Part shown: piece by piece, positions 25,266 through 34,406 of the stretch
How positions within the stretch are numbered: position 1 is the stretch's first letter
Layout of the letters: every line of letters starts with the position of its first letter
DNA from: Bacteroidales bacterium
GTDB lineage: Bacteria > Bacteroidota > Bacteroidia > Bacteroidales > UBA932
Direction of reading: 5' to 3'
Assembly: GCA_024398095.1 (NCBI GenBank)
Contig: JAKSJK010000004.1
Span: forward strand, 1-62,772
Length of the DNA stretch: 62,772 nt
Position numbers and translations under genes: made by a program
Notes under the pieces: model-generated
Database searches by the model: none
What the model was told of the DNA's origin: nothing
Seen by the model: the letters and a program-made list of their open reading frames with translations, nothing else

Positions 25266-28200
25266 CTAGAATCCTGCTTTTATCGTGAATGTAAACTGTT
25301 TAGGCATCGGGGACGCCACACCGCCGGTATTTGCGAACTCCGGATCCTGGCCATTGAGCTTAGGGTCGGCATAGAGCAGGCAGATGTTGGTCGCCTGGAA
25401 CTTCAGGGCGAGAGTCTTCATCGCGAGCTTGGCCGCCCACGCCGCAGGGAAATCGTAGGTCAGGGAGATTTCCTTGAGTCTGAGGAAATCGCCCTTGGCT
25501 ACCCTTGCGGTGGAATAGTTATATGCACTGTAGGCATACTGGAGGGAACTGCCGTACTTCTGGCTGGTCCTCTTGGACGCAATCACTGGGATGTCGGTAA
25601 ATTTCTCGTCTCCAGGAACCGCCCACCTGTTCTTGAACTCTCTGGTCATGGCGGTCAGGTCGCTGTAAGATGCGGAGAATACCGGATCGAGTCTCAGCAC
25701 ATTGCCTGCAGAGTAGGTTATGAACACATTGAGACGGAAGCCGTTCCAGCGGAACTCATTCCTGATGGAACCAAAGTCGGTAGGGTCCACGCTCCCCTCG
25801 TATTTGAGGTAGTCCAGTTCGCCGTTGCCGCTGTCGTAGTTCTGGAAATATATCTCGGTGACGGTAGTGCTGCCGGAAGCTGTCTTGAACTGAGGCAGAC
25901 CGTCTTCGTTCAGGCCCACGTAAGGGATGCTGAAAAGGGAGCGTACCGGATAACCCTCCTTCGCGAAGCCGCCGCCGGTAATCATATCGATCACCCTCTT
26001 GTTGCTGGTAAGCTTGGTGACGGTGTTGGTGGTGTGGGTGTAGATGAAGTCGGTGGTCCATCCGAAGCCGCCCTTCGTCGAAGGCTGGATGTTCACAGTG
26101 GTGAGAGTGAGTTCGGCACCGGATGACTTCATAGAAGCCACGTTGCCGTACTTGCGGACCTCGCCGCCCACGCCCTGGGTGCTGATAATGCCTATGAGGT
26201 CGTAGTTGTCTCTCCAGAAAAAGTCAGAGGCAATGTTGATACGGTTGTCCAGAAAGCCCATGTCCAGGCCTATGTTGAGCTCTTTCTTCTTCTCGTAGGT
26301 GAGGTCCTGGTTCGCGAGGTTCACGATGTAGAGACCGGACTCCTGCTGGCCTACATTCGGCTTCCACGGGGTGCCGGAAGATATTACCACATTGGAGTTG
26401 GTCACATTAGCCGGACCGCTGTCGGCGGTAAGCGAATATGACGCTCTTACGGTCATATTGGACACGACGGGGCGGATGGACTTGAACCACTTCTCTTCGT
26501 GTGCGTTCCATGCGCCGGAAACATTCCATGTCGGCAGCCACCTTGCGCTCCTGGCCTTTCCGAGTTTGTTGGTGCCCTCGTAACGGGTGGTGCCGGAAAC
26601 AGTGTAGCGGCCCTTCCAAGAATAGGTCACATTCGCAAAGGCTGCCAGATATTTCTGGACTGTATCACCTATGTCATAGTACTGGGAACCTTCCTCGCTG
26701 CCCTTCTTGAACACCTGGTAGGCGTAAAGAGGAGTCTGGCCCATCGAGTACTGCATACCCCAGCCGCGGAACCAGCTGGTGTGGCGCCTTGTGCTGCTGA
26801 TCTCGACACCGCCGTTGAAACTTACGATGTGCGGTCCGAAGTCGCGGTTGAAGCGTATGGTCGAACGGGCGTTGAATGAGCCCATCGAGTGGTCCGTTCT
26901 CTTGTAGATACCTCCGTAAGGGAGAATCGTAATCGGAAGGGCATACGGATTATCCGGGTCGGTGTAAAGATAGGAGTTGGCGTCGCGGATGGTGGACGTG
27001 CCCATGGCCCTGTAGGCAGAAGCCTGGTTCGAATCCTCCTTTATGTTGTGCTCCTGGCGGGATGCCTGATAGCGGTAGGCTGCAAGGTTGCTCCACTCGA
27101 GACCCTTTATTATCTTCCACTTGATCTCTCCCTGGAACTTCAGATCGGTCACACGGATGTCGATGTTGTTGTTGTCGAGCTCGTGGAGGATGTTGAAGTC
27201 TGCGTAGTTGCGGCGGTAGTACTCTTTCGGATCCACCGCCCTTGAAGTATTCAGGGAATATGAGTATGGGTTGATATCGAATTCCCTCTTGACGGTTCCG
27301 GACACCACATCGATATCCTGTCCGAGGGTTCCCGGAGCCTCCTGCTTTCTGTAGGATGCGTTTCCTATCACACCGATCTCCAACTGGGGGATGATCTTAT
27401 AGGAGGCATTGAGGCTGGCTGTGTAGCGTTGCACAGCGCTAGCAACAGTCCATCCGCCATCGCCCAGGGCAGACATGGAGGCATAGATGGAAGCCTTGTC
27501 GGAACCCGTTGAGAAACTCAGGGAGTGATTGTGCTGGATGTGGTTTGTAAAGAGCACGTCGAACCAGTCTGTATTGCGCATCTCCGCCTCACGCAGATAA
27601 CCCGTCATAGCTTCAGAGGTGTTCTCCAGCATGAACTGACTGGTAGCCGGATTGTAGGTGTTTATCAGCTGGTACATCTTGCCATATACACCTGAGGTGG
27701 AAGCATTGGCAAGGTTGGCGTAATTGAGCCAGCCCTTCTGCTGCATTTCCTGGTATATGTCCATCTGGTCCTGGGAGTTCATGATGTTGAACTCGTTGTA
27801 GGACGGCTTCATTCGGAAGGTGAACTCACCCGTATAGTTGAGGGACTGGTGTCCGCTGCGACCTTTCTTGGTGGTCACTACGATCACGCCAGCCATGGCC
27901 CTTGCGCCATAGATAGAGGTTGCCGAACCGTCCTTCAGGATCTGGACCGACTCTATATCGTCGGAAGATATGCCCGAAATAGCACTGGAGATAAGCGTGT
28001 TGGCATCTCCGGAAGAAAGTTCGTCGGCACTGATCTCGACCACATCCTCGAGTGGAACTCCGTCCACCACCCACAGAGGCTTGCTGGAGCCAAAGATAGA
28101 GGTTGCGCCGCGGACCCTGATCTTCGGAGCCACGCCGAAGGTACCGGAAACATTCTGCACACTCACGCCGGAAACCTTTCCCTCCAGGCTTCGTCCAGCC

Positions 28201-28637
28201 TCCGCCACACCGGCTATATTCATCTTTTCCCCATCTATCTTTGCGGTAGATCCGGTGAAGAGACGCTTGTCCGTAGAGGTTATACCTGTCACGACGACTT
28301 CCTCAAGGAGATTCGTATCTTCGGTAAGCTGCACATCCAGGCGGTAGCTGCCGTCCGCATTCTTGGGAAGTCCCTGCACGCTCTTGCGCTCAGAATTCAT
28401 TCCCATGTAGTTGAACATGAGGAAGGCAACGCCCTTAGGAAGGTCTATCGTGTAATTTCCGTCTAGATCTGTGATTACGGCTTCTTTTGAGCCGACAGCC
28501 ATGACACCCACTCCGATGAGCGGCTCGCCGTCAGAAGCGGCACTGACATTTCCCCTGACCCTCATCTGTGCAGAGGCAGCAGATGGCATCAGCCACACAA
28601 GCAGCACAAAACAGATTATGGCAAGGCTTTTTCTCAC
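25266..28637 (-). CDS. SusC/RagA-type TonB-linked outer-membrane transporter
   Basis: This 1123-residue protein is the first gene of the minus-strand operon. Its signal peptide ends near PSAASAQ. A carboxypeptidase-regulatory-like domain covers about residues 25-105 (GNVSAASDGEPLIGVGVM), then a TonB-box-like LLEEVVVTGI. The plug domain has GRSLEGKVSGVSVQNVSG, IRGATSIFG, PLWVVDGVPLEDV and SIYGARAMAGVIVVTTKKG. The barrel ends in FTIKAGF with terminal Phe. It is distant from the other SusC in the window, so this is not a recent tandem copy. Given its neighbours (metallohydrolase lipoprotein, DUF4302, BACON), peptide-like cargo is likelier than glycan, but that is inference. Confidence 0.95.
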   Translation of the reverse strand: MRKSLAIICFVLLVWLMPSAASAQMRVRGNVSAASDGEPLIGVGVMAVGSKEAVITDLDGNYTIDLPKGVAFLMFNYMGMNSERKSVQGLPKNADGSYRLDVQLTEDTNLLEEVVVTGITSTDKRLFTGSTAKIDGEKMNIAGVAEAGRSLEGKVSGVSVQNVSGTFGVAPKIRVRGATSIFGSSKPLWVVDGVPLEDVVEISADELSSGDANTLISSAISGISSDDIESVQILKDGSATSIYGARAMAGVIVVTTKKGRSGHQSLNYTGEFTFRMKPSYNEFNIMNSQDQMDIYQEMQQKGWLNYANLANASTSGVYGKMYQLINTYNPATSQFMLENTSEAMTGYLREAEMRNTDWFDVLFTNHIQHNHSLSFSTGSDKASIYASMSALGDGGWTVASAVQRYTASLNASYKIIPQLEIGVIGNASYRKQEAPGTLGQDIDVVSGTVKREFDINPYSYSLNTSRAVDPKEYYRRNYADFNILHELDNNNIDIRVTDLKFQGEIKWKIIKGLEWSNLAAYRYQASRQEHNIKEDSNQASAYRAMGTSTIRDANSYLYTDPDNPYALPITILPYGGIYKRTDHSMGSFNARSTIRFNRDFGPHIVSFNGGVEISSTRRHTSWFRGWGMQYSMGQTPLYAYQVFKKGSEEGSQYYDIGDTVQKYLAAFANVTYSWKGRYTVSGTTRYEGTNKLGKARSARWLPTWNVSGAWNAHEEKWFKSIRPVVSNMTVRASYSLTADSGPANVTNSNVVISSGTPWKPNVGQQESGLYIVNLANQDLTYEKKKELNIGLDMGFLDNRINIASDFFWRDNYDLIGIISTQGVGGEVRKYGNVASMKSSGAELTLTTVNIQPSTKGGFGWTTDFIYTHTTNTVTKLTSNKRVIDMITGGGFAKEGYPVRSLFSIPYVGLNEDGLPQFKTASGSTTVTEIYFQNYDSGNGELDYLKYEGSVDPTDFGSIRNEFRWNGFRLNVFITYSAGNVLRLDPVFSASYSDLTAMTREFKNRWAVPGDEKFTDIPVIASKRTSQKYGSSLQYAYSAYNYSTARVAKGDFLRLKEISLTYDFPAAWAAKLAMKTLALKFQATNICLLYADPKLNGQDPEFANTGGVASPMPKQFTFTIKAGF

Positions 28638-28651
28638 TCTGGAAACAGACT

Positions 28652-28684
28652 TTTATAGTATAACAGGCACAAATATACTATAAA
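28652..28684. promoter_or_regulatory. Perfect 11-bp dyad at the minus-strand SusC promoter
   Basis: TTTATAGTATA and TATACTATAAA are exact reverse complements separated by 11 bases. On the minus strand the right arm overlaps the -7 element at 28670-28677, and the left arm lies at about the transcription start. The position suits an operator. A 5'-leader stem-loop is the other option but would be very AU-rich. Confidence 0.5.
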
Positions 28685-28700
28685 TAGCCATACTTTGAAA
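28670..28700 (-). promoter_or_regulatory. Promoter of the minus-strand SusCD operon
   Basis: On the minus strand TATATTTG (28677-28670) matches TAnnTTTG. It is preceded by TTTC (28700-28697) at a spacing of 19 bases, one mismatch from the -33 TTTG. It lies 32 bases before the SusC ATG at 28637. Confidence 0.6.
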
Positions 28701-28707
28701 TATCCCC

Positions 28708-31449
28708 CTACCTTCTAGAGAAGGTAATTTTGAAAGAAAGTCCTACCGCCCGACCGAAATAGCTGTTGTAGGTCGTTCCGATAGAGTAGATTCCGGCCGA
28801 TACATTCTTGGCTTTTGACGTGTTTATCAGGTCGTCGGCAAAGACGGAAATATTGTAACAGTTATCTTTTCCGAACATCCAGGACAACGAGGCTTGGAGA
28901 TTGGGGATGGAGTAACGGACATTTGCATCTGTCGTAAGCATTCCGCTCCACTTAGAAAATACACTTGCCTTGAAATGAGTCCCGATAAACTGATCCAGCG
29001 AACCGGAAAAATCCCAGTCGAAATGGTCATATAGCTTTTCTTTATCCTTCATGAGACGGCCGATTCCCAGTGTTGACCCCAGAGTTATAGTCGTGCTTTT
29101 ACCGTTCCAGACTGCAAAGATATCCGTGGAGATTCTATTGTCCAGATTTCTGCACAACTGATCCGCCAGATAGGCTGGAGTCCTGGACATCGACCATCCT
29201 AGGTTTGCATCTAAGTTAATCTTAGATCTATTGAAATACGTGGCCGTCTTGATTACGGATGATATATCCATACTTCCATTCACATTGACCGGAACTGCCA
29301 ATGCCGCCCAGGCTGGAGCCGTATAGCCGCCATACTCAGAAAGGACCGTATCCGAAGTGAAGAATATGGTCCGGGAGGCAATCCTGTTGGAATGAAACTG
29401 GGCCCGGGTATTAAAGGACAGATTCAGACTCTGCTCTGGGAAGACCTTCCCAAGACCAATAGTCAGTCTCCTGCTTATCGGCAGCTTAAGGGCGGGATTT
29501 CCCGATGAGAGGAAGAGAGGGTTACTGTCGTCGACTATATTTCTCAGCTGCTTCTCGCTAGGAACACTTTCGATTTCAGAATACGCTAAGGAAACAAAGC
29601 CACCGTTCTTTTTATAGCTTCCCATCATGTTCAGAGACGGGTAAAGGTAGTTCTTACTCCAGGAGTCCACAGGTCCTAACCTCTCGTCCCTCAAGCACAA
29701 CAGGTCTACCAACCCCGCTGTTGCGACAAAACTTAACCCATCATTTTCACGACCGTAGGCATAGGAAACCGTCGCAGAGTTCTTTAGAAGGTTCTTCACA
29801 TAGGCCCGTGTGTTGAACGGATCCATCGCATCCAGTATCCTGTCACTATAGATATCCTCTACGGAGAAATATGTGTAATCGCTGGTGAGAGAGAACTTCA
29901 AGTAAGACCTTCCCTTCAACGGCTCCGAATAGTTAATGAAAACCCTTGGTGTGATAGTCCTGTTCAATAGATTTGCCGCTAACCACGATGGAGTCAGAGT
30001 CCCGGAAAGGGTGTCAGTCCTGGTTCCACGGCCACGCTCATATCCTCCTACCATCCCAGCCGTGAAATCCAAAGCTCGTCCCTTCTTGGCGAAGGAATGC
30101 CTCCACCGGAATGTCAGTGAGCCATTGAATGAATTGGACGTATCGCCGCGAAACCGGTCGTAACTGCTGGCATTACCATCCAAAAGGGAGAGAGCAAAAT
30201 TTCTGGATGCATTCACCTTATGATTGGTAGAAATGGAACCGGACAGAGAATAACGATCCTTCTTCCTGTTCATATACAGCATCCCGGAGTAAGTAACAGA
30301 ACGGGATATGTTTTCTATCCTAGAAGAAGAGCTGTCAGATCTCTCATGCCAGCTATCAGACGGGAGATACCTGTTTAAGGCCCCTGACTCCGAGGTTTCG
30401 TCCTTAGAAGAAAGATACAATGAATGTGTGTATCCATACTTTCTCGCAACATCTCGCCCTACCATCACAGTTGCATATAAATCATCCAAAGGAGAAATCG
30501 TATTTATCTTGGAACCGAAGGAATTATGCCCTGCTCTGGCTTCGGCTTTTATCCTTGGTTTCTCGCTGATACTGAAACTTCCGATTGACATGTCCGCTCC
30601 CGCGAACCAGTTAAGCCCTCCAGAAGTCTTTGGGGTTGTATAGAGACCGCCTATTCCTCCAAAATCCAGCTGGCCCACATGCTTGAGAGGCTCCCAGGTC
30701 TTTACATCCATAACCTTCTCCTTGGCGGTGTTCGCGGTCGTATCCGTGTCCTCTACCGGGTTCTGGTCATAAACCTGCACACTTTTCACTTCCCTGGAAA
30801 GCACCATATCCATCGCACTTCCCATCTCCTTTCCGAACAGATTCGTACCATTTATAAGGATGCGGTCAACCTTCTGCCCCTGATATTTTACACCGCCTTG
30901 CGAGACCTCTACGCCTGGTAACTTTGCCAGCAATTCCCGGAGTTGATCCCCCTCCCTCTGGCGGAAAGCTGCGGCGTTGAAAATTGTCGTATCACCATGT
31001 ACCACCATGGCCACGGCATCACCTTTTACGATTATAGTGTTTATCAGAAGAGGGTCCTCCTGCAGACCGACAGAGATTCTGGTATAATTTATAGGGTCCA
31101 CCAGCACCCGGGCCGTTAGTTTACCATAGCCCAGATGTGAAACTATCAGATCAAGACTATCTTTTTTGAATCCGGCCTTAATCCATGCGAAGCCATCATT
31201 TGTGGATACCATCTTTACTGTATCCTTTCCATTCGTGAGAAAGATGGCAGCACCTACGAGAGGTTCCCGACTTGCAGAATCACGCACATCCACCTCAACA
31301 GTTCCCATCAACGTAGCGGTATTTGGGATAAATGAATGAACCCTGACCTGCGCTTGCAATAAAAGGTTAAAGCCAAGAAATAAAAAAAATATGAATATCT
31401 TTCTTTGCAACAGTATATTACTGAATAACAGACTGCAACCATTCGGCAT
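28708..31449 (-). CDS. TonB-receptor-like outer-membrane beta-barrel protein
   Basis: This 913-residue protein has a signal peptide (IFIFFLFLGFNLLLQAQ). An N-terminal carboxypeptidase-regulatory-like domain (VDVRDSASREPLVGAAIFL) is followed by a plug-like region (GDTTIFNAAAFRQREGDQL, LLAKLPGVEV, VDRILINGTNLFG) and a barrel ending in FKITFSRR. It is of the outer-membrane beta-barrel type that is TonB-receptor-like but has no SusD partner. The ATG at 31449 overlaps the upstream CpXC gene by 32 bases. A TTG at 31410 would remove the overlap and give a more normal signal peptide (start QRKIFIFF), so the start is uncertain. The DNA is visibly less GC-rich than the neighbouring SusC gene. Cargo unknown. 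Confidence 0.85.
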   Translation of the reverse strand: MPNGCSLLFSNILLQRKIFIFFLFLGFNLLLQAQVRVHSFIPNTATLMGTVEVDVRDSASREPLVGAAIFLTNGKDTVKMVSTNDGFAWIKAGFKKDSLDLIVSHLGYGKLTARVLVDPINYTRISVGLQEDPLLINTIIVKGDAVAMVVHGDTTIFNAAAFRQREGDQLRELLAKLPGVEVSQGGVKYQGQKVDRILINGTNLFGKEMGSAMDMVLSREVKSVQVYDQNPVEDTDTTANTAKEKVMDVKTWEPLKHVGQLDFGGIGGLYTTPKTSGGLNWFAGADMSIGSFSISEKPRIKAEARAGHNSFGSKINTISPLDDLYATVMVGRDVARKYGYTHSLYLSSKDETSESGALNRYLPSDSWHERSDSSSSRIENISRSVTYSGMLYMNRKKDRYSLSGSISTNHKVNASRNFALSLLDGNASSYDRFRGDTSNSFNGSLTFRWRHSFAKKGRALDFTAGMVGGYERGRGTRTDTLSGTLTPSWLAANLLNRTITPRVFINYSEPLKGRSYLKFSLTSDYTYFSVEDIYSDRILDAMDPFNTRAYVKNLLKNSATVSYAYGRENDGLSFVATAGLVDLLCLRDERLGPVDSWSKNYLYPSLNMMGSYKKNGGFVSLAYSEIESVPSEKQLRNIVDDSNPLFLSSGNPALKLPISRRLTIGLGKVFPEQSLNLSFNTRAQFHSNRIASRTIFFTSDTVLSEYGGYTAPAWAALAVPVNVNGSMDISSVIKTATYFNRSKINLDANLGWSMSRTPAYLADQLCRNLDNRISTDIFAVWNGKSTTITLGSTLGIGRLMKDKEKLYDHFDWDFSGSLDQFIGTHFKASVFSKWSGMLTTDANVRYSIPNLQASLSWMFGKDNCYNISVFADDLINTSKAKNVSAGIYSIGTTYNSYFGRAVGLSFKITFSRR

Positions 31450-32077
31450 CGACCTTCGAAAAACCTTCTTCCGGCTTTACCGAAGGGTTGCGCTGAAGGA
31501 TTGCCGCGCAGTCTTCATAGACATTGTATCCTATGTTGCAGCCGACCATACGGCCGTTGTCGGGGAAGGTGAGGACCATATATTTTTCCCCGTCTTTCTC
31601 GTCGAGACGGTAGAAGTGCATGGGGAGGTTGAGAACTTCCTGGGCATGGTCCTCGCCTGCCTTGGAAGCCATTTCGGCCTTGGTCACATACTTGCACATC
31701 TCCACAACCACATCGTCCAGACCAGCCTCGAAAATCATCAGTTTCTCCATCAGGGAGCTGATGTCTCCAACTCGGCGCAGGCGATACTCGCCCATAGCCT
31801 TGGTATGATTGGTGATGGCCTGCATCTCGCTTTGCTGGACCTCGCCGGTTGGAAGAAGCCATACCATGACCCGGGCATCCGAATCATGGTAAAGCGTCTC
31901 ATATTTTGCCAGATTCATCTGGTGGCATTCAGGACATTCCCAGACAAAGAGGGAACCGTCCCTGACCTTGGCCTTCAACTCGGGATCCTGAGCCACATTG
32001 ATGCTCCTGTACACCCTGAAAGCCTGCTCACTGCCACACTTTGAACAGCGGCCTCGTGTTTCTTTTACGATAGACAT
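31418..32077 (-). CDS. CpXC domain protein
   Basis: This 219-residue protein has no signal peptide and so is cytoplasmic. Two Cys pairs near the N-terminus, CSKCG (residues 11-15) and CPEC (48-51), fit the CpXC domain, a putative zinc-ribbon-like domain of unknown function. The rest is mixed alpha/beta. It lies 3 bases after galK on the same strand and overlaps the start of the barrel gene, so it is probably the middle of a galK-CpXC-barrel transcript. No role in galactose metabolism is implied by the sequence. Confidence 0.82.
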   Translation of the reverse strand: MSIVKETRGRCSKCGSEQAFRVYRSINVAQDPELKAKVRDGSLFVWECPECHQMNLAKYETLYHDSDARVMVWLLPTGEVQQSEMQAITNHTKAMGEYRLRRVGDISSLMEKLMIFEAGLDDVVVEMCKYVTKAEMASKAGEDHAQEVLNLPMHFYRLDEKDGEKYMVLTFPDNGRMVGCNIGYNVYEDCAAILQRNPSVKPEEGFSKVDAEWLQSVIQ

Positions 32078-32080
32078 CCC

Positions 32081-33226
32081 TTACTGGAGCTTACGTGCGC
32101 CGTCAGAAATAACTACGTCGTAAACCTTAGGAGCATGACCGAATTTCTCAGTGAAAGATGCCACTGCGGTGTCCACAAAGTCCTTGTAAAGCTCATCTTT
32201 TACGAGGTTGATGGTGCAGCCGCCGAAGCCGCCACCCATTACTCGTGAACCGGTCACATCCATCTTGCGTGCGAGCTTGTTGAGGTAGTCGAGCTCTGGA
32301 CATGAAACCTCGTAAAGCTTGCTGAGGCCGAAGTGGGTCTGGTACATCATCTCACCCACAGTCTCGTAGTCATCCCTCTCGAGAGCGTCGCAGACGTCGA
32401 GCACGCGCTGAACCTCACCGATAACATACTCGGCACGGAGGAAGTCCTCCTGAGGGATTTCTGCACGTACCTCGTCGAGCCAGAGACGCTTTGCATCGCT
32501 GAGGAACTCTACCTCAGGATGGTTCTTGCGGATGGCTGCAGCAGCGTTTTCGCAAGACTGACGGCGCTTGTTATAAGCTGAAGAAGCGAGCTCGTGCTTG
32601 ACGCATGAGTCGATGAGAACGAGCTTGTAGCCCTTTGGATTGAATGGGAAATACTTGTACTCGAGGGTCTTGCAGTTGAGGCGGATGAGCGCGCCCTCCT
32701 TGCCGAAGCAGGAAGCGAACTGGTCCATGATGCCGCACTTCACGCCGCAGTAGTTATGCTCGGTGCTCTGACCTATCTTTGCGAGTTCAAACCTGTCGAT
32801 ACCATTTGCATTGAGTTCGTTGAGAGCAAAAGCAAAGGTGCTCTCAAGAGCTGCAGAAGAAGAAAGACCTGCTCCGAGAGGAACATCACCGGCAAAAACT
32901 GTGTTGAAACCGGCTACCTTGCCACCCCTCTTGATGGTCTCGCGGCAAACTCCGAAGATATAGCATGCCCAGCTCTGTGCCGGCTTATCCTCCTCATTGA
33001 GACCGAACTCCACATATTCATCCAGATCAAGGGAGAATGCACACACCTTGTCGGTACCGTTGAGGGCGATTTCAGCTATAATACCCTTGTCAATTGCTCC
33101 TGGGAATACATAACCACCATTGTAGTCTGTGTGCTCACCGATGAGGTTGATACGGCCTGCAGATGCGTAGAACTCACCTTCACATCCGAAGAGAGTCTGA
33201 AATTTTTCAGCGATTCTAGTTTTCAT
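32081..33226 (-). CDS. galK: Galactokinase
   Basis: It phosphorylates galactose at C1 with ATP in the Leloir pathway, in the cytoplasm. The 381-residue length matches the family. The galactokinase signature GRINLIGEHTDYNGG is at residues 24-38, the GHMP ATP-binding motif GAGLSSSAALE near 120-130, and the third GHMP motif MGGGFGGCTI near 330. Asp in GIMDQFASCFG gives the expected catalytic base region. galT, galE and galM are not in the window. It is followed closely by the CpXC gene and lies 25 bases after ychF. Confidence 0.96.
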   Translation of the reverse strand: MKTRIAEKFQTLFGCEGEFYASAGRINLIGEHTDYNGGYVFPGAIDKGIIAEIALNGTDKVCAFSLDLDEYVEFGLNEEDKPAQSWACYIFGVCRETIKRGGKVAGFNTVFAGDVPLGAGLSSSAALESTFAFALNELNANGIDRFELAKIGQSTEHNYCGVKCGIMDQFASCFGKEGALIRLNCKTLEYKYFPFNPKGYKLVLIDSCVKHELASSAYNKRRQSCENAAAAIRKNHPEVEFLSDAKRLWLDEVRAEIPQEDFLRAEYVIGEVQRVLDVCDALERDDYETVGEMMYQTHFGLSKLYEVSCPELDYLNKLARKMDVTGSRVMGGGFGGCTINLVKDELYKDFVDTAVASFTEKFGHAPKVYDVVISDGARKLQ

Positions 33227-33251
33227 AATTGATTATTGGTTTTGTTATTTG

Positions 33252-34355
33252 TTATACATTGAAAAGGAAGTGCATGATATCTCCGTCCTGCACTACATAT
33301 TCCTTACCCTCTATACCGAGCTTTCCCGCCGCACGGCAGGCAGACTCTGACTTGAGAGCCACGAAATCATCGTACTTGATGACCTCTGCACGGATGAAAC
33401 CACGCTCGAAGTCTGTATGGATGGTACCGGCAGCCTTAGGCGCCTTGTCACCCTTGCGGATGGTCCATGCACGGCACTCGTCTGCACCTGCTGTGAAGAA
33501 GGTCTGCAGGCCCAGCAGGCTGTAGGCGCTCTGGATCAGGCGCACAACGCCAGGTTCTTCGAGACCCATCTCCTCGAGGAACATCTGCTTCTCGTCGTAA
33601 TCCTCGAATTCAGCGATGTCGGACTCGGTCTTGGCTGCCAGGATCAGCACCTCTGCATTCTCATCCTTAACGGCTTCGCGGACTGCATCCACATAGGCAT
33701 TTCCAGTTGCTGCTGCGGTCTCGTCCACATTGCAGACATAGAGCACAGGCTTGTTGGTGAGCAGGTAGAGCTCCTTGGAGAGCTGCTCTTCCTCCGCGTT
33801 CTCCATCTTCACGCTGCGGCAGGATTTTCCCTGGATGAGAGCCTCCTTGTAGCGCTCCAGAATCTCGCAGAGCTTCTTTGCAGACTTGTCGTTTCCCACC
33901 TTTGCCTGCTTCTCAACCTTGGCAAGACGGCTTTCAACTGTCTCAAGATCCTTGAGCTGGAGTTCCATATCGATAACCTCCTTGTCTCTCACAGGATCCA
34001 CACTGCCGTCCACATGGACGATATTGCCGTCGTCAAAACAGCGGAGAACATGGAGTATGGCATCGCACTCGCGTATGTTAGCGAGGAACTGGTTGCCCAG
34101 GCCCTCACCCCTGCTGGCACCCTTAACTAGGCCGGCGATGTCGACTATCTCCACGGTTGCAGGCACCACACTGCGCGGCTGACAGATATCCACCAGCACG
34201 TCTAGACGTTTGTCTGGAACCATAGTCGATCCAACATTAGGTTCGATTGTGCAGAAAGGGAAGTTGGCGCTCTGTGCCTTTGAAGAGCTTATACAGTTGA
34301 AAAGGGTGGACTTTCCTACATTCGGAAGTCCGACTATTCCGCATTTAAGTGACAT
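33252..34355 (-). CDS. ychF: Redox-regulated ATPase / Obg-family P-loop NTPase YchF
   Basis: This 367-residue cytosolic protein has the typical length. Walker A is GLPNVGKSTLF (8-18), switch II DIAGLVKGASRGEGLGN (about 68-84), the specificity loop NVDE near 205 is of the non-canonical (N-x-x-E) type expected for the ATP-preferring YchF, and the C-terminal TGS domain ends in QDGDIMHFLFNV. It binds ribosomes and takes part in translation and stress control. It is the first gene of a run with galK and CpXC, with a -7 element just upstream. Confidence 0.96.
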   Translation of the reverse strand: MSLKCGIVGLPNVGKSTLFNCISSSKAQSANFPFCTIEPNVGSTMVPDKRLDVLVDICQPRSVVPATVEIVDIAGLVKGASRGEGLGNQFLANIRECDAILHVLRCFDDGNIVHVDGSVDPVRDKEVIDMELQLKDLETVESRLAKVEKQAKVGNDKSAKKLCEILERYKEALIQGKSCRSVKMENAEEEQLSKELYLLTNKPVLYVCNVDETAAATGNAYVDAVREAVKDENAEVLILAAKTESDIAEFEDYDEKQMFLEEMGLEEPGVVRLIQSAYSLLGLQTFFTAGADECRAWTIRKGDKAPKAAGTIHTDFERGFIRAEVIKYDDFVALKSESACRAAGKLGIEGKEYVVQDGDIMHFLFNV

Positions 34356-34373
34356 AATCTTCTAATTATCCTA

Positions 34374-34381
34374 CAAATATA
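34374..34381 (-). promoter_or_regulatory. -7 element upstream of ychF
   Basis: The minus-strand TATATTTG matches TAnnTTTG and is 18 bases before the ychF ATG. No convincing TTTG lies 19-21 bases upstream. Confidence 0.45.
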
Positions 34382-34406
34382 CTGAAATATTGTTTACTTT
34401 CGTGAC

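Noticed and set aside
23872-25269. Long open frame on the plus strand (465 codons)
   Set aside because: It lies exactly opposite the SusD gene, whose protein is unmistakable. GC-rich third positions keep the antisense frame open, and it has no signal or family pattern.
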